Assembly: GCA_016234935.1 (NCBI GenBank)
Contig: JACRNL010000011.1
Span: 1-64,000, forward strand
DNA length: 64,000 nt
Direction of reading: 5' to 3'
Source of the DNA: Deltaproteobacteria bacterium
Lineage (GTDB): Bacteria; Desulfobacterota; GWC2-55-46
Shown: in pieces, positions 47,755-56,579 of the stretch
How positions within the stretch are numbered: position 1 is the stretch's first letter
How the letters are laid out: every line of letters starts with the position of its first letter
Program-made: the position numbers and the translations under genes
Notes under the pieces: model-generated
What the model was told of the DNA's origin: nothing
The model's input: only the letters and a program-made list of their open reading frames with translations
Database searches by the model: none

Positions 47755-47797
47755 AGACCCCTTTTGCCGGTATGCGGCAAAAGGGGTCTTTATTTTT
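47755..47797 (+). terminator. Strong terminator downstream of csp
   Basis: AGACCCCTTTTGCCG, GTATG loop, exact complement, TTTATTTTT. The rest of 47636-48031 holds the GCCGTGCGCAGCAC motif at 47877 and an AT-rich block (47890-47945) that may carry the ispA promoter; no gene seen. Confidence 0.9.
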
Positions 47798-48031
47798 CAG
47801 CATCTAACCGCCGCGTGGAAGAAGAATAATGCCGCGCCGGCAGTCCCGTATGACGCCGGAGTTCCACGGCAAATTGCCGTGCGCAGCACATTTACCTTTG
47901 TTTTTTATATGCTGTTTTGATATTATTTAGTTTTAAGTAAAATCAAGGGTATGGTTGTATTTTACCGGGATGGAAGGCGTTAATTTCCTTATGGCGCCGG
48001 TCGGTATATAGCTCAATGTTCGCGGCGCGGC

Positions 48032-48925
48032 ATGGAGGACGGTTTGGATTTAGAAAGATATCTCCTTGAAAAAAACGGGATCATAAACAAAAGGCTCGAA
48101 GAGCTGCTGGCAAAGAAGGACGAATATCCGCAGAGCCTTCATGCGGCGATGCACTACAGCCTCTTTGCCGGCGGGAAAAGGCTCCGTCCGGTTCTGACGC
48201 TTGCCGCCAATGAGGCTGTGGGCGGCAACATGGAAGACGCCCTTGACATGGCCTGCGCCATTGAATGCGTGCATACATATTCGCTGATACACGACGACCT
48301 GCCGGCCCTTGACGACGACGACCTCAGGAGGGGAAGGCCCACCTGCCATAAGGCCTTCGGCGAGGCCATTGCCATACTGGCCGGCGACGCTCTGCTTACC
48401 GCCGCTTTTGAAATGGCGGCAAATTCGCGAGGCGCCCGGAAGGACGCGGTTTTAAAGGCCGTCGGCGAGCTTGCGCGAGCCGCGGGGTCGACCGGCATGA
48501 TAGGCGGACAGGTCATAGACCTTGAGTCCGAGGGCAAGGAGACAGCTTTTCCGGTGCTTGAATATATCCACATCCATAAGACGGGTGAGTTGATACTCGC
48601 ATCAATAAGATGCGGCGCCGTGCTGGGCAATGCTAAAGAGGACGAACTCGCGGCCCTTACGCGCTACGGCAGGAGCGCTGGGCTTGCCTTCCAGATAGCC
48701 GACGATATCCTCGACGTCAAGGGATCTTCAGCTGAGACGGGCAAACCCACGGGCGGAGACAAGAAAAAGGGCAAGGCCACATATCCGGCGTTCGTCGGTG
48801 TGGCCGAGTCCGGGAAAAGGGCCAAAGAGCTGGCGGACATGGCAATAGACGCGCTGAAAGGTTTTGATAAAAATGCCGACCCCCTCAGGGAGATAGCGCG
48901 CTACATAGTGGCGAGGAAGAAGTAG
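48032..48925 (+). CDS. ispA: Farnesyl/geranyl diphosphate synthase (polyprenyl synthetase)
   Basis: A 297-aa short-chain isoprenyl diphosphate synthase. First Asp-rich motif LIHDDLPALDDDDLRRGRP, second FQIADDILDVKG, and FAGGKRLRPVLTLAANEAVG for binding isopentenyl diphosphate. The ribosome site at the ATG is poor. It pairs with dxs downstream, linking precursor and chain synthesis; the usual upstream xseA/xseB are absent. Confidence 0.94.
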   Translation: MEDGLDLERYLLEKNGIINKRLEELLAKKDEYPQSLHAAMHYSLFAGGKRLRPVLTLAANEAVGGNMEDALDMACAIECVHTYSLIHDDLPALDDDDLRRGRPTCHKAFGEAIAILAGDALLTAAFEMAANSRGARKDAVLKAVGELARAAGSTGMIGGQVIDLESEGKETAFPVLEYIHIHKTGELILASIRCGAVLGNAKEDELAALTRYGRSAGLAFQIADDILDVKGSSAETGKPTGGDKKKGKATYPAFVGVAESGKRAKELADMAIDALKGFDKNADPLREIARYIVARKK

Positions 48926-49039
48926 ATTTTCATGGCCGGGCTTGAATCGTCCGGAATTACGATTGGATTGAATAATCGGCAGGGTGAAACCCGGTGTAGC
49001 TTGACCAATTTAAAAATGCAGAGTTAAACAAAACAGAAC

Positions 49040-50938
49040 ATGACCAGACTGCTTGACGACATAGACTTTCCCGCGGACCTTAAAAAGCTGCCGCAGTCCA
49101 TGCTGCCGGAGCTTAGCCGCGAGATACGGGAGTTTATCATCTCCATCGTTTCCGAGACCGGCGGGCATCTGGCGTCGAGCCTTGGCGCGGTGGAATTAGC
49201 CGTTGCCCTGCACTACGTCTTTGACGCGCCGGAGGACAAGATCGTCTGGGACGTGGGACATCAGGCGTACGCGCATAAGATACTCACCGGACGCAAGGGC
49301 AGATTCCACACTCTGCGTCAGTGGGGCGGCATAAGCGGTTTTCCGCGGCCCGCGGAGAGCGTTTACGACGCCTTCGGCGCGGGCCATTCCTCCACCTCTA
49401 TTTCCGCGGCCCTCGGCATGGCTGCCGCAAGGGACCTTGCCGGAAAGAGTTACAGGGTCGCGGCCGTCATAGGCGACGGCTCCATGACGGCCGGGCTTGC
49501 CTTCGAGGGGCTTAACAGCGCGGGGCATCTGAAAAAAGACATTATCGTTATCCTTAACGACAACGAGATGAGCATCTCAAAGAACGTAGGCGCGCTGTCT
49601 ACTTTTTTAAGCAGGAAGCTGACGGGAAGGCTTGCGCTTAAATTAAAAATAGAGGCCGAGACGTTCATCAAATCACTGCCGGTCGTCGGCGACAGGCTCC
49701 TTGGAATAGCAAAAAGGGCCGAGGACTCGCTTATAACGCTTTTTACCCCTGGGATGCTCTTTGAGGGGCTCGGCTTCAACTACGTAGGCCCCATAGACGG
49801 CCATGACACGGACGCACTCATCATGACGCTCGGCGGCATCGGTGAAGTAAAAGGGCCGGTGCTTTTGCATGTGCTTACGAAAAAAGGCAAGGGCTACCGC
49901 CCTGCCGAGGAAGCCCCGGCGTCTTTTCACGGAGTCGGGCCTTTCGACGTCAAGACAGGCAAGGGCAAAAAAGCGCCTGAACCGTCATACACGAATGTCT
50001 TCAGCAGCGCCCTCGTCGAGATAGCGGAGCAGGACAGCCGCGTTGTCGCCATAACCGCGGCCATGCCCGAAGGCACGGGACTTGACTACTTTGCCCGGAT
50101 GTTTCCGGCGCGGTTTTTCGACGTCGGCATAGCCGAGCAGCACGCGCTGACCTTTGCGGCAGGGCTTGCCAAGGAAGGGTTCCTGCCGATAACGGCCATT
50201 TATTCGACATTTCTGCAAAGGGCCTATGATCAGGTCTTTCATGACGTATGTTTGCAGGATCTGCCGATGGTCATCGCCATGGACAGGGCAGGCATCGTCG
50301 GGCAGGACGGCGCGACGCATCACGGCCTTTTTGACATTTCCTACCTCAGGCATCTGCCCAATCTCATATTAGCCGCGCCCAAGGACGACGTGGAGCTCAG
50401 GGACCTGCTTTATTCGGCAACCAAGTACGGCCACGCGACGGCTATCCGTTATCCACGCGGCGCGTGCCGGAGCGTTGACGTCAAAGGCCGGTTGAAGGAG
50501 ATACCGGCCGGCACGGCGGAGGTCTTGAAGGAAGGCGCGGACGTTGCGATAATCGCCTTCGGCACGATGGTCTATCCAGCGCTGGAAGCGGCCGGAAGGC
50601 TTGAGCAGGCGGGCATAAGAGCCGCCGTCATAAACGCCAGGTTTGTGAAGCCGCTTGATGAGGGGACCATCCTCGGAGCCGCGTCCGCCGCGCGTTTTGG
50701 CGTGGTGACGGCCGAGGAGAACGCGGTCATGGGCGGTTTCGGGAGCGCCGTGGCGGAGCTATTGTGCGAGCGTGGGATGCCCTGCCCGATGAAGATGATC
50801 GGCGTGCCGGATGAGTTCATCGAGCACGGCGGACAGGATGAATTAAGAAAGAGGCTCGGCCTTGACGCGGACGGCATTGAGCGGGTAGTGGCGGAGTTTG
50901 TTCTGGCCGGCAGGAAGGCCGTGGGTGCCGCGTCCTAG
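49040..50938 (+). CDS. dxs: 1-deoxy-D-xylulose-5-phosphate synthase
   Basis: A 632-aa thiamine diphosphate enzyme starting the MEP isoprenoid pathway from pyruvate and glyceraldehyde-3-phosphate. Motifs include [38 protein letters not shown], the ThDP motif [19 protein letters not shown] ... [10 protein letters not shown], and [15 protein letters not shown] in the pyrimidine domain. Confidence 0.98.
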   Translation: MTRLLDDIDFPADLKKLPQSMLPELSREIREFIISIVSETGGHLASSLGAVELAVALHYVFDAPEDKIVWDVGHQAYAHKILTGRKGRFHTLRQWGGISGFPRPAESVYDAFGAGHSSTSISAALGMAAARDLAGKSYRVAAVIGDGSMTAGLAFEGLNSAGHLKKDIIVILNDNEMSISKNVGALSTFLSRKLTGRLALKLKIEAETFIKSLPVVGDRLLGIAKRAEDSLITLFTPGMLFEGLGFNYVGPIDGHDTDALIMTLGGIGEVKGPVLLHVLTKKGKGYRPAEEAPASFHGVGPFDVKTGKGKKAPEPSYTNVFSSALVEIAEQDSRVVAITAAMPEGTGLDYFARMFPARFFDVGIAEQHALTFAAGLAKEGFLPITAIYSTFLQRAYDQVFHDVCLQDLPMVIAMDRAGIVGQDGATHHGLFDISYLRHLPNLILAAPKDDVELRDLLYSATKYGHATAIRYPRGACRSVDVKGRLKEIPAGTAEVLKEGADVAIIAFGTMVYPALEAAGRLEQAGIRAAVINARFVKPLDEGTILGAASAARFGVVTAEENAVMGGFGSAVAELLCERGMPCPMKMIGVPDEFIEHGGQDELRKRLGLDADGIERVVAEFVLAGRKAVGAAS

Positions 50939-50978
50939 GGCATATTGATCAGGTTGCCTCAAGCGCCCCATCTACTGC

Positions 50979-51005
50979 TCCCCGTTTCAAGCCTGCGGGG
51001 ATATG
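50979..51005. repeat. Family R3 hairpin at the 5' edge of the AT-rich nuclease gene
   Basis: CCCCGTTTCAAGCCTGCGGG followed by GATATGGCTGG. The ATG at 51003 is part of the repeat consensus. Confidence 0.7.
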
Positions 51006-51941
51006 GCTGGCATCAAAGATCGTCACTGGCCTCACAAATTTGGAGAAATAGGAAAACTTAATATGTACGTTTTCAGGATTCATATTAGACCTCAAGGTGG
51101 CTTAGCTAATTCTGAATTGTCAGTCAGGTATTGTCTGAAAAATAAGCTATTGGGTGTTGGTTGGCAGATACCTAAGCAAGAAGATGAACTGATTGACTGG
51201 GATACTTATGAGAAGCGGGCAGTAGAAGAGTATGAAGGCAATATTCCCGTTGTGCGTTACATAAAAAAGTGGGTTTCAAAAGGTGATTTAGTTTGGACGA
51301 GAGATACAAAAGGTCAATATTATATTGGGCAAGTGTTGTCTCCATGGGAGTATTTTGATAATGCTGAAGCGCGGGATGCTGATATTGTCAATGTCTTCAG
51401 AGTCAAATTCATGAAGGTAGGGTCAATAGATGAAGTGCCTGGGAAAATCATTGCTTGTTTCAGGGCCTCAAGGACTATTCAGGAGATAGCTGATGAAACA
51501 GCATTTGTTTATACGAAAAAACTGTGGAACGAATTAAGCGGGAAGACGGAATATGAAATTGACAAAATTGATTCGATATGGAATTTACTTTCTGATGAAC
51601 AAGTGGAAGATTTAATTTTTCTCTACTTGCAAGTTAATAATTGGTACGTTATTCCGAATTCTCGCAAAAAAGATACTATGGCCTACGAATTTTATTTGAT
51701 TAATAAAACAAGTTTTAAGAGAGCAATACTTCAAGCAAAGACTGGTAACTCAGACATAAATCTTGATGATTATCGTGACAACAAAGAAATCATTTTTTTA
51801 TTTCAGCCTAATAACTGTTTTTTAGGAAATAAAGAAGACAATATGAATGTTATTAGGAAAGAAGAAATTGAATCATTTATAGAACAAAATAAGAAAATTA
51901 TTCCAGCAAATATTCTCAAATGGTTTACGGAGATACAGTAA
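51003..51941 (+). CDS. AT-rich candidate PD-(D/E)XK (Mrr-like) nuclease with a PUA-like N-terminal domain
   Basis: A 312-aa protein, low in GC unlike its neighbours. Residues 90-160 (VSKGDLVWTRDTKGQYYIGQ ...) look like a small beta-barrel reader domain of the PUA/EVE kind. Residues 205-275 resemble a PD-(D/E)XK core: NNWYVIPNS, YEFYLI with Glu229, and AILQAKTG with Gln244-x-Lys246, the QxK form seen in Mrr-type restriction nucleases. This is inference from motif shape. The first codons fall in an R3 repeat; an ATG at 51063 (MYVFRIHIRP) with AGGA upstream may be the true start. It splits the dxs-tlyA pair. Confidence 0.6.
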   Translation: MAGIKDRHWPHKFGEIGKLNMYVFRIHIRPQGGLANSELSVRYCLKNKLLGVGWQIPKQEDELIDWDTYEKRAVEEYEGNIPVVRYIKKWVSKGDLVWTRDTKGQYYIGQVLSPWEYFDNAEARDADIVNVFRVKFMKVGSIDEVPGKIIACFRASRTIQEIADETAFVYTKKLWNELSGKTEYEIDKIDSIWNLLSDEQVEDLIFLYLQVNNWYVIPNSRKKDTMAYEFYLINKTSFKRAILQAKTGNSDINLDDYRDNKEIIFLFQPNNCFLGNKEDNMNVIRKEEIESFIEQNKKIIPANILKWFTEIQ

Positions 51942-52032
51942 ATTTGTGGGGCCAATTCTGAAAGACTTTGAAGAAGTCGAAACTGCGCACAACAACCGGG
52001 GTTGCGACGTTCCAATGTCCATATCCGATGTC

Positions 52033-52060
52033 ATTGAGGCGTACCCAAAAGTACGCCTTG
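52033..52060. repeat. R1 core fragment upstream of tlyA
   Basis: GAGGCGTACCCAAAAGTACG plus CCTT resembles the R1 core hairpin at 30700. Confidence 0.5.
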
Positions 52061-52090
52061 TATGTGAGTTTTTCAGATATAGGGCGCATA

Positions 52091-52894
52091 TTGAACAGAA
52101 CTAAAAAACCTCAAAAGGTGAAAGACACTATTACAAAATCCCCCTTAGCCCCCTTTTGCAAAGGGGGGAAAAAAGACAGGCTTGATAATATCCTTGTCCA
52201 AAGGGGTCTTGCGCCGAATATCGAAAAGGCGCGGGCGCTTATTATGGCAGGCAGCGTTATGGTTGACGGCGATAGTAACGCCAAGGCCGGAGCCGCGGTA
52301 AGCGTTGAATCCGTCATAGAGTTGAAATACTCCCTCCCCTACGTGGGCAGGGGCGGGCTGAAGCTCGCAGGCGCGCTGGATGTTTTTAATTTTTCCCCTG
52401 AAGGGCTTGTTGCGGTTGACGTAGGCTCATCCACCGGCGGGTTTACGGACTGCCTCCTCCAGCGCGGGGCAAGGCGCGTCTATGCGGTTGACGTGGGCAA
52501 AGGCGTGATGGACTTCAAGCTGAGGAGCGACGAGAGGGTAGTCCTTCTTGAGGAGCGCAACATAAGGCGCCTTGACCCAGCGGAGATACCTGAAAAGGCC
52601 GACATCGCCGTGATAGACGTATCCTTCATCTCGCTTGAAAAGGTACTGCCGAAGGTCAGGGAGCTTTTAAAGAAAGGCTCCCGCGTGCTCGCCCTTGTGA
52701 AGCCGCAGTTCGAGGCCGCCAGGGGAGAGGTCGGCAAAGGCGGCATCCTAAAAGACCCGGAAAAGCAAAGAGAGGCAGTGGAGCGTATCAGGGCATTTGC
52801 CCAAGGTCTGGGTTTTGAATTTATAGGCGAAACCGAGTCGCCGATAACCGGCGCTAAGGGAAACAGGGAGTTCTGGCTTTTCCTCGGCCTGTGA
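52091..52894 (+). CDS. tlyA: TlyA-family rRNA methyltransferase/hemolysin
   Basis: An S4-domain plus FtsJ-like SAM methyltransferase. S4 region RLDNILVQRGLAPNIEKARA, then YVGRGGLKLAGALD, SAM-binding VAVDVGSSTGGFTDCLLQRG, and ALVKPQFEAARGEVGKGGI. Homologues 2'-O-methylate rRNA. The 5' end is uncertain: the sequence before the S4 domain is repeat DNA (coding KSPLAPFCKGG). The TTG at 52091 with AGGG 6 nt upstream is my choice; GTG 52118 and TTG 51968 are in frame. None gives the usual MAKxRLD start. Confidence 0.85.
   Translation: MNRTKKPQKVKDTITKSPLAPFCKGGKKDRLDNILVQRGLAPNIEKARALIMAGSVMVDGDSNAKAGAAVSVESVIELKYSLPYVGRGGLKLAGALDVFNFSPEGLVAVDVGSSTGGFTDCLLQRGARRVYAVDVGKGVMDFKLRSDERVVLLEERNIRRLDPAEIPEKADIAVIDVSFISLEKVLPKVRELLKKGSRVLALVKPQFEAARGEVGKGGILKDPEKQREAVERIRAFAQGLGFEFIGETESPITGAKGNREFWLFLGL
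52134..52171. repeat. CCCCCTTAGCCCCC / GGGGGG repeat encoding the TlyA N-terminus
   Basis: AAATCCCCCTTAGCCCCCTT then TTGCAAAGGGGGGA. This hairpin type is common between genes in Desulfobacterota and Nitrospirota; here it lies inside the open frame. Confidence 0.75.
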
Positions 52895-52944
52895 AGGGTT
52901 TTAAAGGGAGTTCTGGCTTTCCCTTGGTATGTGAAGGGTTTTAA
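52865..52944 (+). repeat. 40-bp tandem duplication across the tlyA stop
   Basis: AGGGAGTTCTGGCTTT ... GTGAAGGGTTTTAA occurs twice in direct succession (52865-52904 and 52905-52944) with a few mismatches. The second copy is untranslated. Confidence 0.9.
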
Positions 52945-53000
52945 TATGCCGTCGAAACATCTTGAATTCAACCGTCCTTTTACAAGGGAGGTGCGTCTTA

Positions 53001-53858
53001 ATGTATGAGATAACGGAAAAACAGGAGCTGGCGCACACGGTTTATCTTTACAAGATAAAAGCGCCTCTTATCGCAAAGAAGAGAAGGGCCGGGCAGTTCG
53101 TCGTCCTGCGCATGAACGAGCACGGGGAAAGGATACCGCTGACCATCGTGGATTCCGATGAAAAGGCCGGCACCATCACGATAATCGTCCAGGAGGTCGG
53201 TAAATCCACGGCCATCCTCGGCGACATGGGCGCGGGCGATTCCATTCTCGACGTGGTCGGCCCTCTGGGCAAACCCACGCACATTGAAAACTTCGGCGTC
53301 GCGGTCTGCGTGGGAGGCGGCATAGGCACGGCGCCGGTGCTGCCCATCGCAAAGGCATTGAAGGCCGCAGGCAATAAGGTCATATCAATCATCGGCGCGA
53401 GGACAAAGGGGCTTTTGATACTTGAAAAGGAGATGAAAGAGGCCAGCGACGAGCTGTGGGTAACTACCGACGACGGAAGCTGCGGACACCACGGCTTCGT
53501 CACGCAGGTGCTGCAAAACTTCATCAACGAGGGGATGAAGATTGGCTGCGTAGTCGGCATAGGCCCGGTTCCCATGATGAGGGCAGTTGCCAATACCACG
53601 CGCCCGTATAAGCTGTTAACCGTCGTGAGCCTTAATCCGATAATGGTCGACGGCACGGGGATGTGCGGTTCATGCAGGGTGACGATAGGCCGAAAAAATC
53701 AGTTCGTGTGCGTGGACGGTCCGGAGTTCAACGGCCATGAGGTGGACTTTGACGAGCTTATAATGAGGAACAGAAGCTACATTAAGGAAGAAAAGTCCGC
53801 CATGGAGGAGTTCACGTACCACGAGGGCGACAAATGCTACGAGAGGTGCGACAAATGA
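53001..53858 (+). CDS. SudB/NfnA-like FAD/NAD-binding oxidoreductase subunit
   Basis: A 285-aa ferredoxin-NADP reductase-type protein (dihydroorotate dehydrogenase electron-transfer fold). FAD-binding GQFVVLRMNEHGERIPLT, NAD-binding GGGIGTAPVLPIAKALK, C-terminal cysteine cluster GTGMCGSCRVTIG ... FVCVDG for a [2Fe-2S] centre. GGGAGGTGCGTCTTA precedes the ATG. It overlaps gltA by 4 nt, the usual SudBA or NfnAB arrangement, used for sulfide dehydrogenase or electron-bifurcating NADH/ferredoxin:NADP transhydrogenase. Confidence 0.9.
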   Translation: MYEITEKQELAHTVYLYKIKAPLIAKKRRAGQFVVLRMNEHGERIPLTIVDSDEKAGTITIIVQEVGKSTAILGDMGAGDSILDVVGPLGKPTHIENFGVAVCVGGGIGTAPVLPIAKALKAAGNKVISIIGARTKGLLILEKEMKEASDELWVTTDDGSCGHHGFVTQVLQNFINEGMKIGCVVGIGPVPMMRAVANTTRPYKLLTVVSLNPIMVDGTGMCGSCRVTIGRKNQFVCVDGPEFNGHEVDFDELIMRNRSYIKEEKSAMEEFTYHEGDKCYERCDK

Positions 53859-55273
53859 GCGGGCCAAAAGACGCCAAACCTAAACAAGGCGGCAGGCAGT
53901 CCATGGCGGAACAGCCCCCGCTTGAGCGGATAAGGAATTTTTTCGAAGTCCCTCTCGGCTATACGCCGGAGCAGGCCATGCTTGAGGCCTCAAGGTGCAT
54001 CCAGTGCAAAAAGCCGCTGTGCGTCGGCGGCTGTCCGGTTAATATAAACATCCCTTGGTTCGTCAGGCTCATCGCCGAGGGGAAGTTCTCCGAGGCCGCA
54101 AGGAAGATAAAGGAGACCAACGGCCTGCCTGCTGTTTGCGGAAGGGTCTGCCCGCAGGAAGACCAGTGCGAAAAGGTATGCATAATCGGCAAAAAAGGAG
54201 ATCCCGTGTCCATCGGCAGGCTTGAGAGGTTTGCCGCGGACTATGAAAGGGAGCACGGCGAGGCGGAGTTGCCGGAGATACCGAAGTGGACGGGGAAAAG
54301 GGCGGCTGTGGTCGGAGCCGGCCCCGCGGGACTTACGGTCGCTTCAGACCTCGTCAAGAAAGGCCATAAGGTCACGGTCTTCGAGGCCCTGCACACTGCC
54401 GGAGGCGTCCTTATGTACGGCATACCGGAGTTCAGGCTTCCGAAGAAGATAGTCCAGTCCGAGGTTGAATTTTTAAAGCGCATGGGCGTTGAGATAGTTT
54501 TAAACGCGGTAGTCGGAAAGCTTGAGACGATAGACGAACTCCTCGCGGACGGCTACGGCGCCGTGTTCGTCGGTTCGGGCGCGGGACTGCCGAACTTCAT
54601 GAATCTGTCCGGAGAAAATCTCATCGGCGTTTACTCCGCCAACGAGTATCTGACGAGGGTCAACCTGATGAAGGCCTATCTGTTCCCTGAGTTCGACACG
54701 CCGGTCATACGCGGACGCAAGGTAACGGTCTTCGGCGGCGGCAACACCGCGATGGACTCGGCGCGCACGGCCCTGAGGCTCTGTCCTGAAGAGGTGACGA
54801 TAGTTTACAGGCGTTCAAGGGAGGAGCTGCCCGTGCGCGTTGAAGAGGTGCATCACGGAGAGGAAGAGGGACTCAGGTTCCAGTTTCTCACCGCGCCCAA
54901 GAGGTTCACAGGCGACAGGGACGGGCGCCTCATTGCCGTTGAATGCGTTAAGATGGTTCTCGGAGAGCCTGATGAGTCCGGCAGGAGAAGGCCGTCAGAG
55001 GTCAAGGGTTCCGAGTTTCAGATAGAGACGGACGTGGCCATAGTCGCCATAGGCAACGGCGCCAATCCGCTCATCCCGCAGACCACGCCGGATATAAAGG
55101 TGAATAAATGGGGCAACATCACGGTTGACCAGGATACGGGAAGGACGAGCAAAAAAGGCGTATTCTCCGGAGGTGACATCGTCAGGGGCGGGGCCACCGT
55201 CATCCTCGCGATGGGCGACGGCAGAAGGGCCGCGGACTCGATGCACGAATATCTGATGACCGGGGCATGGTAG
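53855..55273 (+). CDS. gltA: GltA/NfnB-like NADPH-dependent glutamate synthase-type subunit
   Basis: A 472-aa flavoprotein of the glutamate synthase small subunit family. N-terminal iron-sulfur cysteines RCIQCKKPLCVGGCPVNINI and CGRVCPQEDQCEKVC, FAD motif VVGAGPAGLTVASDL, NAD(P) motif VTVFGGGNTAMDSARTAL. With the overlapping upstream subunit it forms an NfnAB/SudBA-like complex. No glutamate synthase large subunit is nearby, so transhydrogenation is more likely than glutamate synthesis. Confidence 0.9.
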   Translation: MSGPKDAKPKQGGRQSMAEQPPLERIRNFFEVPLGYTPEQAMLEASRCIQCKKPLCVGGCPVNINIPWFVRLIAEGKFSEAARKIKETNGLPAVCGRVCPQEDQCEKVCIIGKKGDPVSIGRLERFAADYEREHGEAELPEIPKWTGKRAAVVGAGPAGLTVASDLVKKGHKVTVFEALHTAGGVLMYGIPEFRLPKKIVQSEVEFLKRMGVEIVLNAVVGKLETIDELLADGYGAVFVGSGAGLPNFMNLSGENLIGVYSANEYLTRVNLMKAYLFPEFDTPVIRGRKVTVFGGGNTAMDSARTALRLCPEEVTIVYRRSREELPVRVEEVHHGEEEGLRFQFLTAPKRFTGDRDGRLIAVECVKMVLGEPDESGRRRPSEVKGSEFQIETDVAIVAIGNGANPLIPQTTPDIKVNKWGNITVDQDTGRTSKKGVFSGGDIVRGGATVILAMGDGRRAADSMHEYLMTGAW

Positions 55274-55351
55274 GATAGGCTGACGCTTTTTGTAAGGCCG
55301 GGCTTTTTTCAGGCATTGCCCAAATAACGCATTTTATGCTAAATAGAACAT

Positions 55352-55762
55352 ATGGCTGCGCCTAAAAAGATACTTTTCATCTGCGTGGGGAATACCTGCC
55401 GGAGCCAGATGGCCGAGGGTTTTGCGCGGCGCTATGGAAACGGCCTCGTTGACGTGAAAAGCGCGGGGACAGCCGCCACGGGCTATGTGAACGAAGAGAC
55501 CATAGAGGCCATGCGTGAGGAAGGCATTGACATATCGGCGCAGAGTTCCAGGCAGGTGACCAATGAGCTTATCAAATGGGCCGAGATGGTCGTTACCCTC
55601 GGCGGGCAGAGCGCCGACAGCATCTGCCCCGCGGACTACATGGGCGGCAAGATAGACTGGCCCATAAAAGACCCGCTCGGCAGGCCGCGCGAGTTAATGG
55701 AGATGGTAAAGGACGATATTCACGGGCGTGTAAAGGATTTGATAGAGGGTCTGGCAAAATGA
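55352..55762 (+). CDS. Low-molecular-weight phosphatase / arsenate reductase-like protein
   Basis: A 136-aa protein with the LMW-PTP/ArsC signature ILFICVGNTCRSQMAEG near the N-terminus and the acid loop DPLGRP. Such proteins act as arsenate reductases or tyrosine phosphatases. The stop overlaps the phoB start (ATGA), so it is the first gene of the phoBR unit. No arsR or arsenite pump is present. Confidence 0.85.
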   Translation: MAAPKKILFICVGNTCRSQMAEGFARRYGNGLVDVKSAGTAATGYVNEETIEAMREEGIDISAQSSRQVTNELIKWAEMVVTLGGQSADSICPADYMGGKIDWPIKDPLGRPRELMEMVKDDIHGRVKDLIEGLAK

Positions 55763-56442
55763 AGCGGATACTCGTCGTGGACGACGAAGCCGACATATTG
55801 AATCTGCTCAGTTACAACCTCAGGAAGGCGGGGTTCGAGGTGCTTCTCGCAAAGGACGGCCCTGAGGCCATAGGACTGGCGCGCTCAAAGCGGCCGGACC
55901 TCGTTATCCTCGACATAATGCTGCCGGACATGGACGGAACGGAGGTCTTGAAAAGACTGAAGTCCTCAAGCGAGACCGGCGTCATTCCGGTGATAATGCT
56001 CACGGCAAAGGGCGAGGAGATAGACAGGATCATCGGCTTTGAGCTTGGCGCGGAGGATTACATCACCAAGCCCTTCAGTCCGCGTGAACTGCTTTTAAGG
56101 GTGAGGGCCGTGCTTAAAAGGGCTGCCGGAACCGGGGGAAAGGCCGTGGAAGGCGTCGTGAGTTTTAACGAGCTTACGGTTGACGCGCCAAGGCGCAAGG
56201 TGATGGTGAAGGGGGCCCAGATTACCCTTTCCTCAACCGAGTTCAAGCTCCTTGGCGAGCTTCTAAACTCAAAGGGCAGGGTCAGGTCGAGGGATTCGCT
56301 TCTTGACGATGTCTGGGGACACGGATGCTACGTCGGCTCAAGGACGGTTGACACGCATATCAGGCGGCTGCGCGTAAAGCTCAAAGGCTGCGGCAAATAC
56401 ATAGAGACGGTGCGCGGGGCTGGCTACAGGTTCAGGGAATAG
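55759..56442 (+). CDS. phoB: PhoB-type response regulator
   Basis: A 227-aa OmpR-family regulator. The receiver starts KRILVVDDEADILNLLSYNL with the phospho-Asp in LVILDIMLPDMDG and Lys in DYITKPFSPREL; the winged-helix domain ends WGHGCYVGSRTVDTHIRRLR. Closest pattern is PhoB, with phoR downstream. Start overlaps the upstream stop. Confidence 0.92.
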   Translation: MKRILVVDDEADILNLLSYNLRKAGFEVLLAKDGPEAIGLARSKRPDLVILDIMLPDMDGTEVLKRLKSSSETGVIPVIMLTAKGEEIDRIIGFELGAEDYITKPFSPRELLLRVRAVLKRAAGTGGKAVEGVVSFNELTVDAPRRKVMVKGAQITLSSTEFKLLGELLNSKGRVRSRDSLLDDVWGHGCYVGSRTVDTHIRRLRVKLKGCGKYIETVRGAGYRFRE

Positions 56443-56443
56443 G

Positions 56444-56550
56444 TGTAGTGCGAGACTTTAGTCTCGCCTCGCCGCAATCAGGCAAGGGCGGCGCAAAACC
56501 ATGTCCCCGCAGGCTTTAAGCGGGGAAGCGAGGTTGAAGCCTCGCGCCGC
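56444..56550. repeat. R2 repeat with an R3 hairpin nested inside, between phoB and phoR
   Basis: GTAGTGCGAGACTTTAGTCT opens and AGCGAGGTTGAAGCCTCGC closes the element; inside at 56502-56527 is ATGTCCCCGCAGGCTTTAAG followed by CGGGGA. It fills the 137-bp phoB-phoR gap. Confidence 0.75.
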
Positions 56551-56579
56551 TTTTCAAAGGCAGCGGAATAAAAGGCGCA

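Noticed and set aside
47723-47920. 65-residue frame after csp
   Set aside because: It spans a strong rho-independent terminator and repeat motifs.
53855-55273. Glutamate synthase small subunit in the strict sense
   Set aside because: No large subunit is adjacent and the gene overlaps a SudB/NfnA partner, so an Nfn/Sud-type complex is more likely.
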